Positions 17,395 through 25,961 of a DNA stretch of 64,000 nucleotides are shown here, piece after piece. Positions within the stretch are counted from its first letter, which is position 1. Each line of letters starts with the position of its first letter. The position numbers were made by a program, and so were the translations under genes. The notes under the pieces are model-generated. The model saw only the letters and a list, made by a program, of their open reading frames with translations, was not told where the DNA came from and searched no databases. The DNA is from JANSWY01 sp965267245 (GTDB taxonomy: Bacteria > Bacteroidota > Bacteroidia > Cytophagales > Cyclobacteriaceae). The DNA lies in assembly GCA_965267245.1 (NCBI GenBank), contig OZ253939.1, positions 1,302,001-1,366,000 of the forward strand. The letters run 5' to 3'.

Positions 17395-19181
17395 TAATAC
17401 GTATTTACAGGTAAAGAAATATAAAAAGTCGTTCCATTTCCCATTTCTGATTTTATATCTATTTCGCCATGATGTTCTTCAATTATGCTAAAAGTAATAA
17501 AAAGTCCGAGACCTGTTCCCTCTCCTGGAGGTTTTGTAGTAAAAAAAGGATCACCAACCTTTGATAAATCCTCTTCAGAAATGCCACATCCATTGTCTCT
17601 TACTGAAATAAAAATACTTTTTTGGTTACCACCAATGGTAATTTCAATTACACCATTTGAATCAACCGCATGAATAGCATTTGCAATGATGTTCAAAAAA
17701 GCCTGGTGTAGTTTTGCTTCGTTACCCATCATCCGTGTATCTTCTTTGGCGAAGTTCTTTTTCACCTGAATTCCATGTTTAAGCTTATTTTGAAGAATAA
17801 TCAAACAATTGTTTGTAATATCTTTCAAATCACATAATTCATTTAGGTCACCTCCTTTTCTACTGAAATGACTCAAACTGCTCACAATTTTCTCCGCCCG
17901 GCTCACTCCATCATAGACTACATCAAAGTAGGGTTTCAATTCATGTGAAAACTCTTTACTGAAGTGATCGGCTTCTTTCTGAATGGTCTTTACTCCATTG
18001 TGAATAAAATTCAAAGGATTGTTGATTTCATGACCAACTCCTGCCGCTAACACCCCAAGTGAAGCCATTTTTTCAGATTGTAGTAATTGATTTTGAGTAA
18101 GTTTTAACTCCTCAAGCGCTTTTTCCAATTCTTTGTTCTTCAAACTAAGTTCTTGATTTGATCCTTCTAAATCTGATGTTCTTTCCTTCACTAACAACTC
18201 GAGATTCTCAGAATATTTTTTCAAGTTGATCTCAGCCATCTTCATTTGGGTGATATCTTCCACAAACATGGAGACACCAATTATTTCCCCTTCTCTCTCA
18301 ATAGGATTATATGTCAGTTGAAAATACATTTCTTCTCCGTTCTCTAAAGGATATAGAGTGGTGTATTTAAATTTCTCACCTTTAAGGGCCCGGTCAATAT
18401 TTTGCTCAAAAATCATCGCCTGGGGACGGTTCATTCTATTTAAAATATCCATCCCTTTAGTTAGGGTTATGCCGTCAGCAACCATGGCATATTGTTCAAA
18501 TGACTCATTATATTCAATTAGTCTTTTTTCCCTATCAAAAAGACCAATTATACTATTCGTACTTTCAATAATTGCCGATAAATTAGCTTCACGATCCGCC
18601 AGGGACTTACTCTTGGTTCTCAGGTCATCAATGAATAATTGGGTATCTGAATTGAATTTCGCAATGGTATTGTAGAATACTCCGGTAATTAAGGCTAATA
18701 TCAAAAGTTTCTGAGCCCAAATAACCGGACTATTGTATGAATCAGGGTCGTGATAAAAAATAAGCTCACCTTTTACCCCAAAATATGCTACTACCACGAA
18801 TGTGGTCAGGATCAATAGCGATACAATAGTAGTCACTCTTCTGGAGAAAAACATTACCAGATAAAAAGGCACAAAAGGAATAATGATTAAATTAACGGAA
18901 TAGAGCCCAAACTGGATTAGATCAGAAATAACCAGGCCGTATATAATAATTGACAGAACCACGACCTTAACTTTTGTGCTCACCTTTTTTCTGAAAATAG
19001 TGATTAACACAACAGTCACAATTGCCAATAAGTCAGCAACTTGGACTAGCATCGACCTGGGGTCCTCATCAAAAAGAGTAATTATATAAATTACAACTCC
19101 TGTGGATGTTCCAATAATAATGGAAGCATCAACCACGTCATTTTTGTACTTTTCAATTGTATAGGCTTCTTCTGACCTCAT
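17394..19181 (-). CDS. Membrane PAS histidine kinase
   Basis: A 595-residue sensor kinase. About six membrane helices occupy residues 18-180 with no large periplasmic loop, suggesting it senses something in or near the membrane. A PAS domain (IIESTNSIIGLFDREKRLIEYN...) with a PAC-like end is at about 195-312. A coiled coil rich in Glu, Leu and Lys is at 315-370. The H-box is GVGHEINNPLNFI and the HATPase has VRDNGCGI and PGEGTGLGLFITFSII. It is of the two-component type that phosphorylates the adjacent receiver protein. The one-base overlap with that gene implies translational coupling. The ligand is unknown. Confidence 0.92.
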   Translation of the reverse strand: MRSEEAYTIEKYKNDVVDASIIIGTSTGVVIYIITLFDEDPRSMLVQVADLLAIVTVVLITIFRKKVSTKVKVVVLSIIIYGLVISDLIQFGLYSVNLIIIPFVPFYLVMFFSRRVTTIVSLLILTTFVVVAYFGVKGELIFYHDPDSYNSPVIWAQKLLILALITGVFYNTIAKFNSDTQLFIDDLRTKSKSLADREANLSAIIESTNSIIGLFDREKRLIEYNESFEQYAMVADGITLTKGMDILNRMNRPQAMIFEQNIDRALKGEKFKYTTLYPLENGEEMYFQLTYNPIEREGEIIGVSMFVEDITQMKMAEINLKKYSENLELLVKERTSDLEGSNQELSLKNKELEKALEELKLTQNQLLQSEKMASLGVLAAGVGHEINNPLNFIHNGVKTIQKEADHFSKEFSHELKPYFDVVYDGVSRAEKIVSSLSHFSRKGGDLNELCDLKDITNNCLIILQNKLKHGIQVKKNFAKEDTRMMGNEAKLHQAFLNIIANAIHAVDSNGVIEITIGGNQKSIFISVRDNGCGISEEDLSKVGDPFFTTKPPGEGTGLGLFITFSIIEEHHGEIDIKSEMGNGTTFYISLPVNTY

Positions 19182-19242
19182 TCTTCAATTCTATTCAGAT
19201 GATCCGCATCTAACTAAAAATAGAAAAAAGATGCAATTAAAA

Positions 19243-20139
19243 CTAATGAACTACCTGAGCCCATACCGGTTCACCATGATATCCTTCACCAGATGTTACC
19301 TTCCTAATCTTTTTACTTTCTGTATCAATTATATAAATATCATCACTATCATCAATTTTAGCATGATACGCTATGGAGTTACCTACTGAAGACCAGGCAA
19401 TTTCTTCCTCATTTATCTCTGATTGAGTCAGCTGTGTGATCTGTTTATTCCTCACATTTATGATATATATATCAATATTGGTAGAATCAGTATTCATAGT
19501 AGCGGCTATCGTCTCATCATCAGGAGACCAAGTTATATACTTTTCTCTTTTGTTGTTTTCAGTCAGTTTAGTTGTCATAGATGATTGTATATCATAGATA
19601 TAAATCTCATTTGAACCACTTCTATCACTGATAAAGGCAATTTTATCATTGTTGTTTGACCATTTAGGACGACCATTATAACCCTCACTCGCAAATACCA
19701 AACTATCCCTCAAATCATTTGAACTGGCAATTTTCAGGACCGTATTATTCCCTTCTTTTCTCGAAAAGACCACTTTCTTACCATTAGAAGCAATATTATA
19801 TCCAACAAACCCAACAACTGAATTCGTTATAATATTTCCGTCAATGTCAATTTCAGCCATTGTGAAATTATTCAAGGTGTCTTGCCAATTGAAGATTATT
19901 CTGTTCGGCTTTACAAATTGAGCACCCCATTCCCATCCTGGAAATCCAGTTAAAGTTTGTTCATTACCTGATAGATCATTCCTATATAAATCAAATCCCT
20001 CACCTCGATTTGAAATGTAAATTAGGTATTCATTCACAAAGTTATGGACACCCTGTTTTTCAGTGTCATTCTTCTGATTGTTGCACCCAAACGTAATGAG
20101 CACAAAAAAAAGTATAGTAGCTAAACTGAATCGTTTCAT
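19243..20139 (-). CDS. TolB/PD40-type beta-propeller lipoprotein
   Basis: A 298-residue lipoprotein. MKRFSLATILFFVLITFGC is a type II signal peptide with Cys19. The rest is a beta-propeller of PD40/WD40-like repeats, seen in the recurring phrases GNEQTLTGFPGWEWGAQF, YNGRPKWSNNNDKIAFISDRSGSNEIYIYD, KREKYITWSPDDETIAATM and NEEEIAWSSVGNSIAYHA. Such propellers resemble the C-terminal domain of TolB and are commonly envelope scaffolds. There is no enzymatic motif. The frame opens earlier, but the ATG at 20139 fits the signal peptide. It lies after the kinase on the same strand but is separate from it by 61 bases. Confidence 0.85.
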   Translation of the reverse strand: MKRFSLATILFFVLITFGCNNQKNDTEKQGVHNFVNEYLIYISNRGEGFDLYRNDLSGNEQTLTGFPGWEWGAQFVKPNRIIFNWQDTLNNFTMAEIDIDGNIITNSVVGFVGYNIASNGKKVVFSRKEGNNTVLKIASSNDLRDSLVFASEGYNGRPKWSNNNDKIAFISDRSGSNEIYIYDIQSSMTTKLTENNKREKYITWSPDDETIAATMNTDSTNIDIYIINVRNKQITQLTQSEINEEEIAWSSVGNSIAYHAKIDDSDDIYIIDTESKKIRKVTSGEGYHGEPVWAQVVH

Positions 20140-20253
20140 ATGGTCAATTGCGTTTCTCTTAATACAACTCAAAATCAATCGGTCTGTTCATTTTTATTGA
20201 ACCCTAGCTACTTGGTATTCATATTTATTATTGAAAATCTCTATTTTAGCTGA

Positions 20254-22086
20254 ATGATGAAGAATGTAGTATTTGGCACGGTGGTTTTAATGACCATCAT
20301 TTTTTCGTGTTCGCAAAATCAAGAAATGAAGAGTAAAGGAAAATCAAAAGAAACACCAACAGTTGTGAAACCAGTAATCTATCAGATATTTACCAGATTA
20401 TTTGCCAACTCAAACACCACCAATAAACCATGGGGAACATTGGAGGAAAACGGAGTATCTAAATTTGATGACATTTCTGATAAAGCCCTTTCAGAAATCA
20501 AAAAGATGGGTATCACACATGTTTGGTATACGGGTGTCTTAGAGCATGCTGTACTTACTGATTACACTGAATATGGTATAAAACTAGATGATGCGGATGT
20601 TGTCAAAGGCCGGGCAGGATCACCCTATGCCATTAAAGATTATTATGACGTGAATCCGGATCTAGCCAATGATGTCCCTAATAGAATTGCTGAATTTGAA
20701 TCTCTAATAGCCAGAACACATAACAACAAGCTTAAAGTACTTATTGATTTTGTTCCTAATCATGTGGCTCGATATTATGAATCAGACGTCAAGCCAGATG
20801 GTGTAGTAGACCTTGGAGCGGATGATGACAACACTAAACCGTTTGATGTAAATAACAATTTTTATTACCTGCCAGGCACTTCCTTTAAAGTACCTGAAGG
20901 ATATAATTCATTGGGAGAAAATGACTTCCCGACTAAAGATGGCAAGTTTGATGAAGTTCCAGCAAAAGCCACAGGGAATGATGTATTTACGGCAGAGCCA
21001 AGTGTATATGATTGGTTTGAAACCATAAAACTTAATTACGGGGTGGACATTCAAAATTCCAGACAAACTTATTTTGACCCTGTACCGGATACTTGGGAGA
21101 AAATGACTAACATCTTACTTTATTGGGCTTCTAAAAATGTAGATGGATTCAGATGCGACATGGCAGAAATGGTTCCGGTTGAGTTTTGGGATTATGCTAT
21201 CAACAAAGTAAAAAGCAAATACCCAAACATCATTTTTGTGGCTGAAATTTACAACCCAAATGCCTACAGAGATTATATTTTCAAAGGTGGATTTGATTAC
21301 CTGTACGACAAAGTTGAGCTTTACGACACGCTCAAACATGTCATCCAAAACAGCGCTTCAACAGATGACATTTCGGTGATATGGCAGAGACAGGAAGGCA
21401 TAGCCAAAAACATGTTGACATTCCTTGAAAACCATGATGAGCAAAGAATTGCTTGTTCTGAATTTGCGGGAGATGCCTGGAAAGGTATCCCAATGATGGT
21501 ACTAAGTGCCACAATGAATGTAGGGCCTACAATGGTATACTATGGACAGGAAGTAGGTGAACCTGGCATTGGCGCAGAGGGTTTTGGAGGAGAAGACGGC
21601 AGAACCACAATATTCGACTATTGGGGAGTTCCTGAACACCAGAAATGGGTAAATAATGGGCAATTTGATGGAGGACTACTTTCTGAAGACCAGAAAAAGT
21701 TAAGAGGCTTTTACGTTGAACTCCTGAACTTATGTAATGACTCAGAAGCAATACGAGAGGGAGGTTTCTTTGACTTGCACTATTACAATCGTAATGAAAA
21801 CTACACTGGGTATTCCAACAAGATCTATTCATATCTCAGACACACAGCGAATGAAAAACTACTTTTTGTGATCAACTTTGGAGATCAGGAAGAAGGTGTC
21901 AATGTAAAGCTACCTCAGCATGCATTAGATTCAATGCAGATATCTCAGGAAATAATCGAAGTGGCAAATTTCTATAATTGGAATGAAAAACTGGAAATTC
22001 CAACAAAGTCATTGACTGATTATGAGGGTGATGGAATAAAAACCTTCGTTGGGTCTTACAGCTACAAAATCTTTAAATTGAGGTAG
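20254..22086 (+). CDS. Lipoprotein alpha-amylase family enzyme (GH13)
   Basis: A 610-residue GH13 enzyme anchored as a lipoprotein (MKNVVFGTVVLMTIIFSC). The four GH13 motifs are all visible: DFVPNHV, GFRCDMAEM with the Asp nucleophile, FVAEIYNP with the Glu acid/base and FLENHDEQR with the stabilising Asp. It should cut alpha-1,4 glucosidic bonds in starch or maltodextrin in the periplasm or on the cell surface. Products could feed the transporter and MalQ at 2.5-6.6 kb, although the genes are not linked. The exact specificity (alpha-amylase, neopullulanase or cyclomaltodextrinase) is not clear. The start carries two ATG codons in a row. Confidence 0.93.
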   Translation: MMKNVVFGTVVLMTIIFSCSQNQEMKSKGKSKETPTVVKPVIYQIFTRLFANSNTTNKPWGTLEENGVSKFDDISDKALSEIKKMGITHVWYTGVLEHAVLTDYTEYGIKLDDADVVKGRAGSPYAIKDYYDVNPDLANDVPNRIAEFESLIARTHNNKLKVLIDFVPNHVARYYESDVKPDGVVDLGADDDNTKPFDVNNNFYYLPGTSFKVPEGYNSLGENDFPTKDGKFDEVPAKATGNDVFTAEPSVYDWFETIKLNYGVDIQNSRQTYFDPVPDTWEKMTNILLYWASKNVDGFRCDMAEMVPVEFWDYAINKVKSKYPNIIFVAEIYNPNAYRDYIFKGGFDYLYDKVELYDTLKHVIQNSASTDDISVIWQRQEGIAKNMLTFLENHDEQRIACSEFAGDAWKGIPMMVLSATMNVGPTMVYYGQEVGEPGIGAEGFGGEDGRTTIFDYWGVPEHQKWVNNGQFDGGLLSEDQKKLRGFYVELLNLCNDSEAIREGGFFDLHYYNRNENYTGYSNKIYSYLRHTANEKLLFVINFGDQEEGVNVKLPQHALDSMQISQEIIEVANFYNWNEKLEIPTKSLTDYEGDGIKTFVGSYSYKIFKLR

Positions 22087-22110
22087 GTCAAAGGCCTTCC
22101 TCAATTTTTT
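22078..22110. terminator. Convergent terminator overlapping both stop codons
   Basis: TTGAGGTAGG pairs with CCTTCCTCAA with one mismatch over a 7-base loop, followed by six T on the plus strand. The stem contains the amylase stop codon, and the stop of the cysteine-cluster gene lies in the loop region, so the last codons of both genes double as terminator. Confidence 0.7.
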
Positions 22111-22570
22111 CAAATATCCTAAGTACCGCAGGACATACAAGTGTGTTCTTCACAGTAAGATTCATGATCTGCTTCATGTTTTTGCGATCTGTATGTGGAT
22201 ATTCCCGACATGCTTTAGGCCGATCTTCATAGATCAGACACATGTTATCAGCCCCTAAAAATGTACATGGAACAGACTGAAGCACATAATCCTTGTCTTC
22301 ATCTATTTTGAGATATTTATCAATGAAATCATTCGATTTCATTCCCAGCTTTCTGGCTATTCTATTGATATCTGTACTTGTAAACAGAGGACCAGTTGTT
22401 TTACAGCAATTGGCACAAGACAAGCAATCTATATTTTCAAAAGCCTCTTCATGAAATTGATGAAATTGTTTATCCAGCTCTTTCACAGGGATTTTTTTGA
22501 GCTTTTTGGATAACTGTTTATTCTTATTGTAAGCTGTTTGTGAACGATTCTTAAACTCCTCCAGGTCCAT
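22088..22570 (-). CDS. YkgJ-family cysteine-cluster protein
   Basis: A 160-residue protein with the Cys pattern of the YkgJ/UPF0153 family: CLSCANCC near residue 48, then VPCTFLGADNMCLIYEDRPKACREYPH. The eight cysteines are thought to hold zinc or an iron-sulfur cluster. The biological role of the family is unknown. It is cytoplasmic, with a basic N-terminus (KNKQLSKKLKK). It ends 1 base from the amylase stop and is otherwise alone. Confidence 0.88.
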   Translation of the reverse strand: MDLEEFKNRSQTAYNKNKQLSKKLKKIPVKELDKQFHQFHEEAFENIDCLSCANCCKTTGPLFTSTDINRIARKLGMKSNDFIDKYLKIDEDKDYVLQSVPCTFLGADNMCLIYEDRPKACREYPHTDRKNMKQIMNLTVKNTLVCPAVLRIFEKIEEGL

Positions 22571-22627
22571 CCGTATAATTATCGCTGTTATTTATGGTTG
22601 AAAATTAACATTTCGATCAGTAATCTT

Positions 22628-22635
22628 TAAATTTG
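22628..22635 (+). promoter_or_regulatory. Promoter -7 box TAAATTTG before hbd
   Basis: This is an exact TAnnTTTG match, 36 bases before the hbd ATG. No TTG is found at the ideal -33 spacing; the nearest is at 22598. Confidence 0.5.
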
Positions 22636-22671
22636 GCTCACATTAATCCAAAATTTGAATTCAAATAATTT

Positions 22672-23562
22672 ATGCAAAACATTTCAGTTATCGGTTCCGG
22701 TACTATGGGTAACGGTATTGCACACGTATTTGCCCAAAATGGTCACAAAGTTTCTTTAATTGACATTTCTGAAGATGCTCTAAAAAAAGCACTTGCAACA
22801 ATCGAAAAGAATCTGGACAGACAAATTAAAAAAGAACTTATTTCGGAAAGCGATAAAAAGGAAACACTTGGTAATATTACCACATTCACCTCAATGAAAG
22901 ATGGAGTGGCCAATTCAGAGCTTGTTGTAGAGGCTGCCACAGAGAATGTTGACCTTAAACTCAAAATATTCAGAGACCTGGAAGCCAACTGTGCTCCAGA
23001 AACCATTTTAGCAACCAATACCAGCTCAATTAGCATCACAAAAATTGCAGCAGAAACCAACCGACCTGATAAAGTAATCGGCATGCACTTTATGAACCCT
23101 GTGCCTGTCATGAAACTGGTAGAGGTGATACGAGGATATGCTACAAGTGATGAAGTCACTAAAAGAATCATGGATTTATCGAGCAATCTCGGAAAAGTCC
23201 CCGTAGAAGTAAACGACTATCCTGGTTTCGTTGCAAACAGGATTTTGATGCCTATGATCAATGAGGCCATTTATTCATTATTCGAGGGTGTAGCTGGAGT
23301 TTCTGAGATTGATACTGTAATGAAGTTAGGTATGGCACATCCAATGGGACCTTTGCAATTGGCTGATTTCATTGGACTGGATGTTTGCCTATCTATATTA
23401 AATGTACTTTACCAGGGTTTCGGTAATCAAAAATATGCACCATGTCCCCTATTGGTCAACATGGTCCAGGCAGGATACAAAGGTGTAAAAACTGGTGAAG
23501 GATTCTATTCTTACAGTCATGGCACAAAAGATTTAGTTGTTGCGGAAAGGTTTATAAAGTAA
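22672..23562 (+). CDS. hbd: 3-hydroxybutyryl-CoA dehydrogenase
   Basis: A 296-residue NAD-dependent dehydrogenase that interconverts 3-hydroxybutyryl-CoA and acetoacetyl-CoA. The N-terminal Rossmann motif is GSGTMGNGIAHVFAQNGHKV. The catalytic His-Glu pair lies in GMHFMNPVPVMKLVEVI, and the dimerising C-terminal domain contains DYPGFVANRILMPMINEA and HPMGPLQLADFIGLD. Its size matches single-function HbdA/PaaH enzymes rather than FadB. It could work in short-chain fatty acid or aromatic degradation. A P-loop kinase gene follows at 6 bases, giving a two-gene operon that ends in a hairpin. Confidence 0.94.
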   Translation: MQNISVIGSGTMGNGIAHVFAQNGHKVSLIDISEDALKKALATIEKNLDRQIKKELISESDKKETLGNITTFTSMKDGVANSELVVEAATENVDLKLKIFRDLEANCAPETILATNTSSISITKIAAETNRPDKVIGMHFMNPVPVMKLVEVIRGYATSDEVTKRIMDLSSNLGKVPVEVNDYPGFVANRILMPMINEAIYSLFEGVAGVSEIDTVMKLGMAHPMGPLQLADFIGLDVCLSILNVLYQGFGNQKYAPCPLLVNMVQAGYKGVKTGEGFYSYSHGTKDLVVAERFIK

Positions 23563-23568
23563 CCAAAT

Positions 23569-24057
23569 ATGATAATTGCAATTGGTGGAGTAAGTCAGGC
23601 AGGTAAAACTACACTTGCTAACAGGTTGAAAGCAAAATTCGAAACTGAAGGTAAAACAGTAGATATTTTCCAGTTGGACGATTTTGTTAAGTCCAAAGAT
23701 GAACTCCCCACCATTAACGATACCATAGACTGGGAACATCCTGATGGTATTGATTATAAATCATTCAATGAAACATTACAATTAGCTTCTGGAAGGTATG
23801 ATATAATCATTGCAGAAGGACATTTAATCTATTGTAATGATGACTTGAATAAAATATTTGATAAATGTATTTTTCTGGAAATTGACCGTAATACTTTTTT
23901 AGAACGCAGAAGGAAAGAAACCAGATGGGGAGAGGAGCCTGAGTGGTATTATGATCATGTTTGGACTTCCTATACTCAATTTGGAAAATGCCCTGAAATT
24001 GAGGTGAAAACAATTCAAAGCTTTAGTCAGATACCTGAAAAAGAGTTATCTGTATAA
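23569..24057 (+). CDS. P-loop nucleoside kinase-like protein (uridine kinase / nicotinamide riboside kinase type)
   Basis: A 162-residue protein with the Walker A motif GGVSQAGKTTLANRL at the very N-terminus and a substrate-binding DDF at about residue 39 (FQLDDFVKS). DWEHPDGIDY is typical of uridine kinase and nicotinamide riboside kinase. The Walker B-like strand is DIIIAEGHLIY, and a lid with Arg residues follows (FLERRRKETRWGEEPEWYYDHVW). It should phosphorylate a ribonucleoside-like compound using ATP; which one is uncertain. The tie to hbd by a 6-base gap is not obviously metabolic. Confidence 0.8.
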   Translation: MIIAIGGVSQAGKTTLANRLKAKFETEGKTVDIFQLDDFVKSKDELPTINDTIDWEHPDGIDYKSFNETLQLASGRYDIIIAEGHLIYCNDDLNKIFDKCIFLEIDRNTFLERRRKETRWGEEPEWYYDHVWTSYTQFGKCPEIEVKTIQSFSQIPEKELSV

Positions 24058-24062
24058 AATGA

Positions 24063-24091
24063 AAAAGGTGCAGGAAATTCCAGCACCTTTT
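24063..24091. terminator. Bidirectional terminator
   Basis: AAAAGGTGC pairs with GCACCTTTT, with a further GG/CC pair inside the loop region. It lies between the plus-strand kinase and the minus-strand EF-hand gene and has T-runs in both directions. Confidence 0.8.
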
Positions 24092-24133
24092 ATCAACCAA
24101 ATCAACCTTACTTAAACTATATCTTAAAATTCT

Positions 24134-24688
24134 TTAATTCCAATCTCCAAATAACCAGTTTCCTTTAGCTTCAGGGTCGTCACTTCTGTAAAACTCTTCG
24201 ACCGCCAACTCTAATTCCTCCTGGCTAATAAAACCGTCATTGTTTACATCTAATGCAACAAATGACTTTGCCGAATCCCTGATTTCAATCCTAAAAGCCA
24301 TGAACAAGTCAATGTACTCTTTAAAAGATATCACATCATCCCCGTTTTGATCAAACATGCCAAAAATTCCATTTACAACAGCACTAATGTACTGGTCATA
24401 CTCTTCTCTGGCACCATTCACTATATAACGGTCAGCAAATAATAAAAACTCCTCTTTTGAAGCTTTTTCGAGACTTCTTGCATTCGCAGTGGCTAGTAAA
24501 GCTTTCCATTGCTGCGTTGTCCCTTCAATGATCTTCTTATACTCCGTGGTTCCCGGTAGGATATCCCACAGCACCGCAAGGTTTTCACCTATTCCGACAA
24601 AATCATCTATTTCTATGAAACCATTCCCATCATGGTCCATAATATCGAAATAATGTGTGAGCTTCTTCTCTTGCAGTTTTGATAGCAT
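24134..24688 (-). CDS. Calcium-binding EF-hand protein (calerythrin-like)
   Basis: A 184-residue cytoplasmic protein made of EF-hands. Three canonical 12-residue loops are seen: residues 18-29 (DHDGNGFIEIDD, unusual in having Asp at position 12), 113-124 (DQNGDDVISFKE) and 147-158 (DVNNDGFISQEE). A degenerate second hand lies around 66-81. The four-hand layout resembles bacterial calerythrin and eukaryotic sarcoplasmic calcium-binding proteins, which buffer or sense calcium. There is no signal peptide or membrane segment. It lies alone between two terminators, so it is a separate transcription unit. Confidence 0.88.
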   Translation of the reverse strand: MLSKLQEKKLTHYFDIMDHDGNGFIEIDDFVGIGENLAVLWDILPGTTEYKKIIEGTTQQWKALLATANARSLEKASKEEFLLFADRYIVNGAREEYDQYISAVVNGIFGMFDQNGDDVISFKEYIDLFMAFRIEIRDSAKSFVALDVNNDGFISQEELELAVEEFYRSDDPEAKGNWLFGDWN

Positions 24689-24854
24689 CTCGATCCTGTT
24701 GACTTTGTAAAATTGATATAATTAACTGAGAAATCTATACTTTGGTGACCCGTTTTCGACAAACCGTTTTATACTAACTACGAAAAAACTTAAATCGACC
24801 ATAAAAGGGTATATAAGTATTTATCTCAATTCTAGAATTACAATATAACAAAAA

Positions 24855-24875
24855 AAGCCCCTCAAATAGGGGCTT
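24855..24875 (-). terminator. Terminator of the predicted barrel protein gene
   Basis: AAGCCCCT pairs with AGGGGCTT over a 5-base loop, followed on the minus strand by seven T. It lies 36 bases past the stop of the minus-strand gene at 24911-25819. Confidence 0.9.
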
Positions 24876-24910
24876 AGTTCAACCAAATAATGATAATACA
24901 ACTATCTTCC

Positions 24911-25819
24911 TTAAAACCTGCCAATTTTTAAGGTCAGGAAGTAACTTAGTTTACTAAAGTCTTTGCCTCTCGTGTTAGGCAGATCCAGGTCCTGGGTATA
25001 TCTTTTGGAAACCCCACCTGCCAGTCTGAAATTCCTGGAAACATTTAGTTCCAGATCTACTCCGGGCTCAACATACCAAAACACGTCCTCTGCAATCAAA
25101 TCATCAGAAAATGTATTTGTAGTGTTTTCCCAGTCTTCATAGTACCCAAACCATCCTGACCCTCCGGAAACCGGGAATGTCACATGCACAACTTGATTTG
25201 AGAAAAGGATCAGTTCCAGGAACATCCCTCCATAGCCTCCAAGAGTTACCACTCTCTCAGGTATTATATCATCAAATTTTGCCGTAGGTACAGCACCGTA
25301 TCCTTCAAAACCAATTGCCAACGTACGATTCACTATCCAACCACCACGAGCACCTACAAAAACGATAGGCTCAGACCTTAATTTGGTCGTTTTGAATGAT
25401 ATAGCGCCAAATCCTCCTGAATGATTCATACTTCCGGCAACAGTCTTAATCTCATTTCGCCTTCTGTACCGTTCTTCGAATTCACGCTTGTCGTAATCAT
25501 CACGATCATTTCGGTCATCATCTGTCACTGTTTGATAATAAATTATTCTTGGTTCTTCCTGAGCAGGTTGTGTGTCAGTATCAAGTGATGAATCCTCTAT
25601 AACATCATTTTGGTCCTGATCTACAGGAGGTTTGTAAATAACTGGCTCTTCCTGTTCCTGATTCGGAACAGTATCTCCGACTATAGTTTCCTCAACAACG
25701 TTAGATTGAGATTCCTGAATAACATTTGTTGTGTCACTGCTGTTTTGTCCCTCATTATTTTGCGCAAATAAATTTAAGCTAGCGAGTAATAGCCCAGACG
25801 CAAGTAGCATTTTATACAT
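24911..25819 (-). CDS. Exported protein with acidic linker and predicted outer-membrane barrel
   Basis: A 302-residue protein of unknown function. The signal peptide is MYKMLLASGLLLASLNLFAQ (an ATG three codons later is also possible). Residues about 21-125 are low complexity: Asp, Glu, Gln, Val and Thr with repeated EEPxxYxxP-type phrases, then a charged DDDRNDRDDYDKREFEERYRRR stretch. From about residue 130, alternating strands such as GGFGAISFKTTKL, RTLAIGFEGYGAVP, YGGMFLELIL and LNVSRNFRLAGGVSKRYT suggest a small 8-10 strand barrel ending in Phe (LTLKIGRF), as outer-membrane proteins do. It is transcribed alone and has its own terminator. Confidence 0.75.
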   Translation of the reverse strand: MYKMLLASGLLLASLNLFAQNNEGQNSSDTTNVIQESQSNVVEETIVGDTVPNQEQEEPVIYKPPVDQDQNDVIEDSSLDTDTQPAQEEPRIIYYQTVTDDDRNDRDDYDKREFEERYRRRNEIKTVAGSMNHSGGFGAISFKTTKLRSEPIVFVGARGGWIVNRTLAIGFEGYGAVPTAKFDDIIPERVVTLGGYGGMFLELILFSNQVVHVTFPVSGGSGWFGYYEDWENTTNTFSDDLIAEDVFWYVEPGVDLELNVSRNFRLAGGVSKRYTQDLDLPNTRGKDFSKLSYFLTLKIGRF

Positions 25820-25920
25820 TGTCTTAACCTTTTTTCTTCTAATGACAACACCGAAAATAATAGGTTTCCATCACACAGAGTTTTTTATCATTTTAAATAG
25901 TTAATTCTTTTCTGATCCCT

Positions 25921-25928
25921 TAATTTTG
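25921..25928 (+). promoter_or_regulatory. leuS promoter, -7 box TAATTTTG
   Basis: An exact TAnnTTTG match 34 bases before the leuS ATG. A weak -33 element (TTA) lies about 20 bases upstream. Confidence 0.6.
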
Positions 25929-25961
25929 AGCCCGTTTTCAAAGGAAAAATCAAATTTCAGG

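Noticed and set aside
20254..22086. A polysaccharide utilisation locus around the lipoprotein amylase
   Set aside because: No SusC/SusD pair or regulator is beside it; the TonB receptor at 13.7 kb is of the heme type and is separated by unrelated genes.
22743..23186. A 147-codon open frame antisense to hbd
   Set aside because: It lies fully inside a well-recognised gene, has a composition heavy in Ser and Leu typical of antisense frames, and no promoter.
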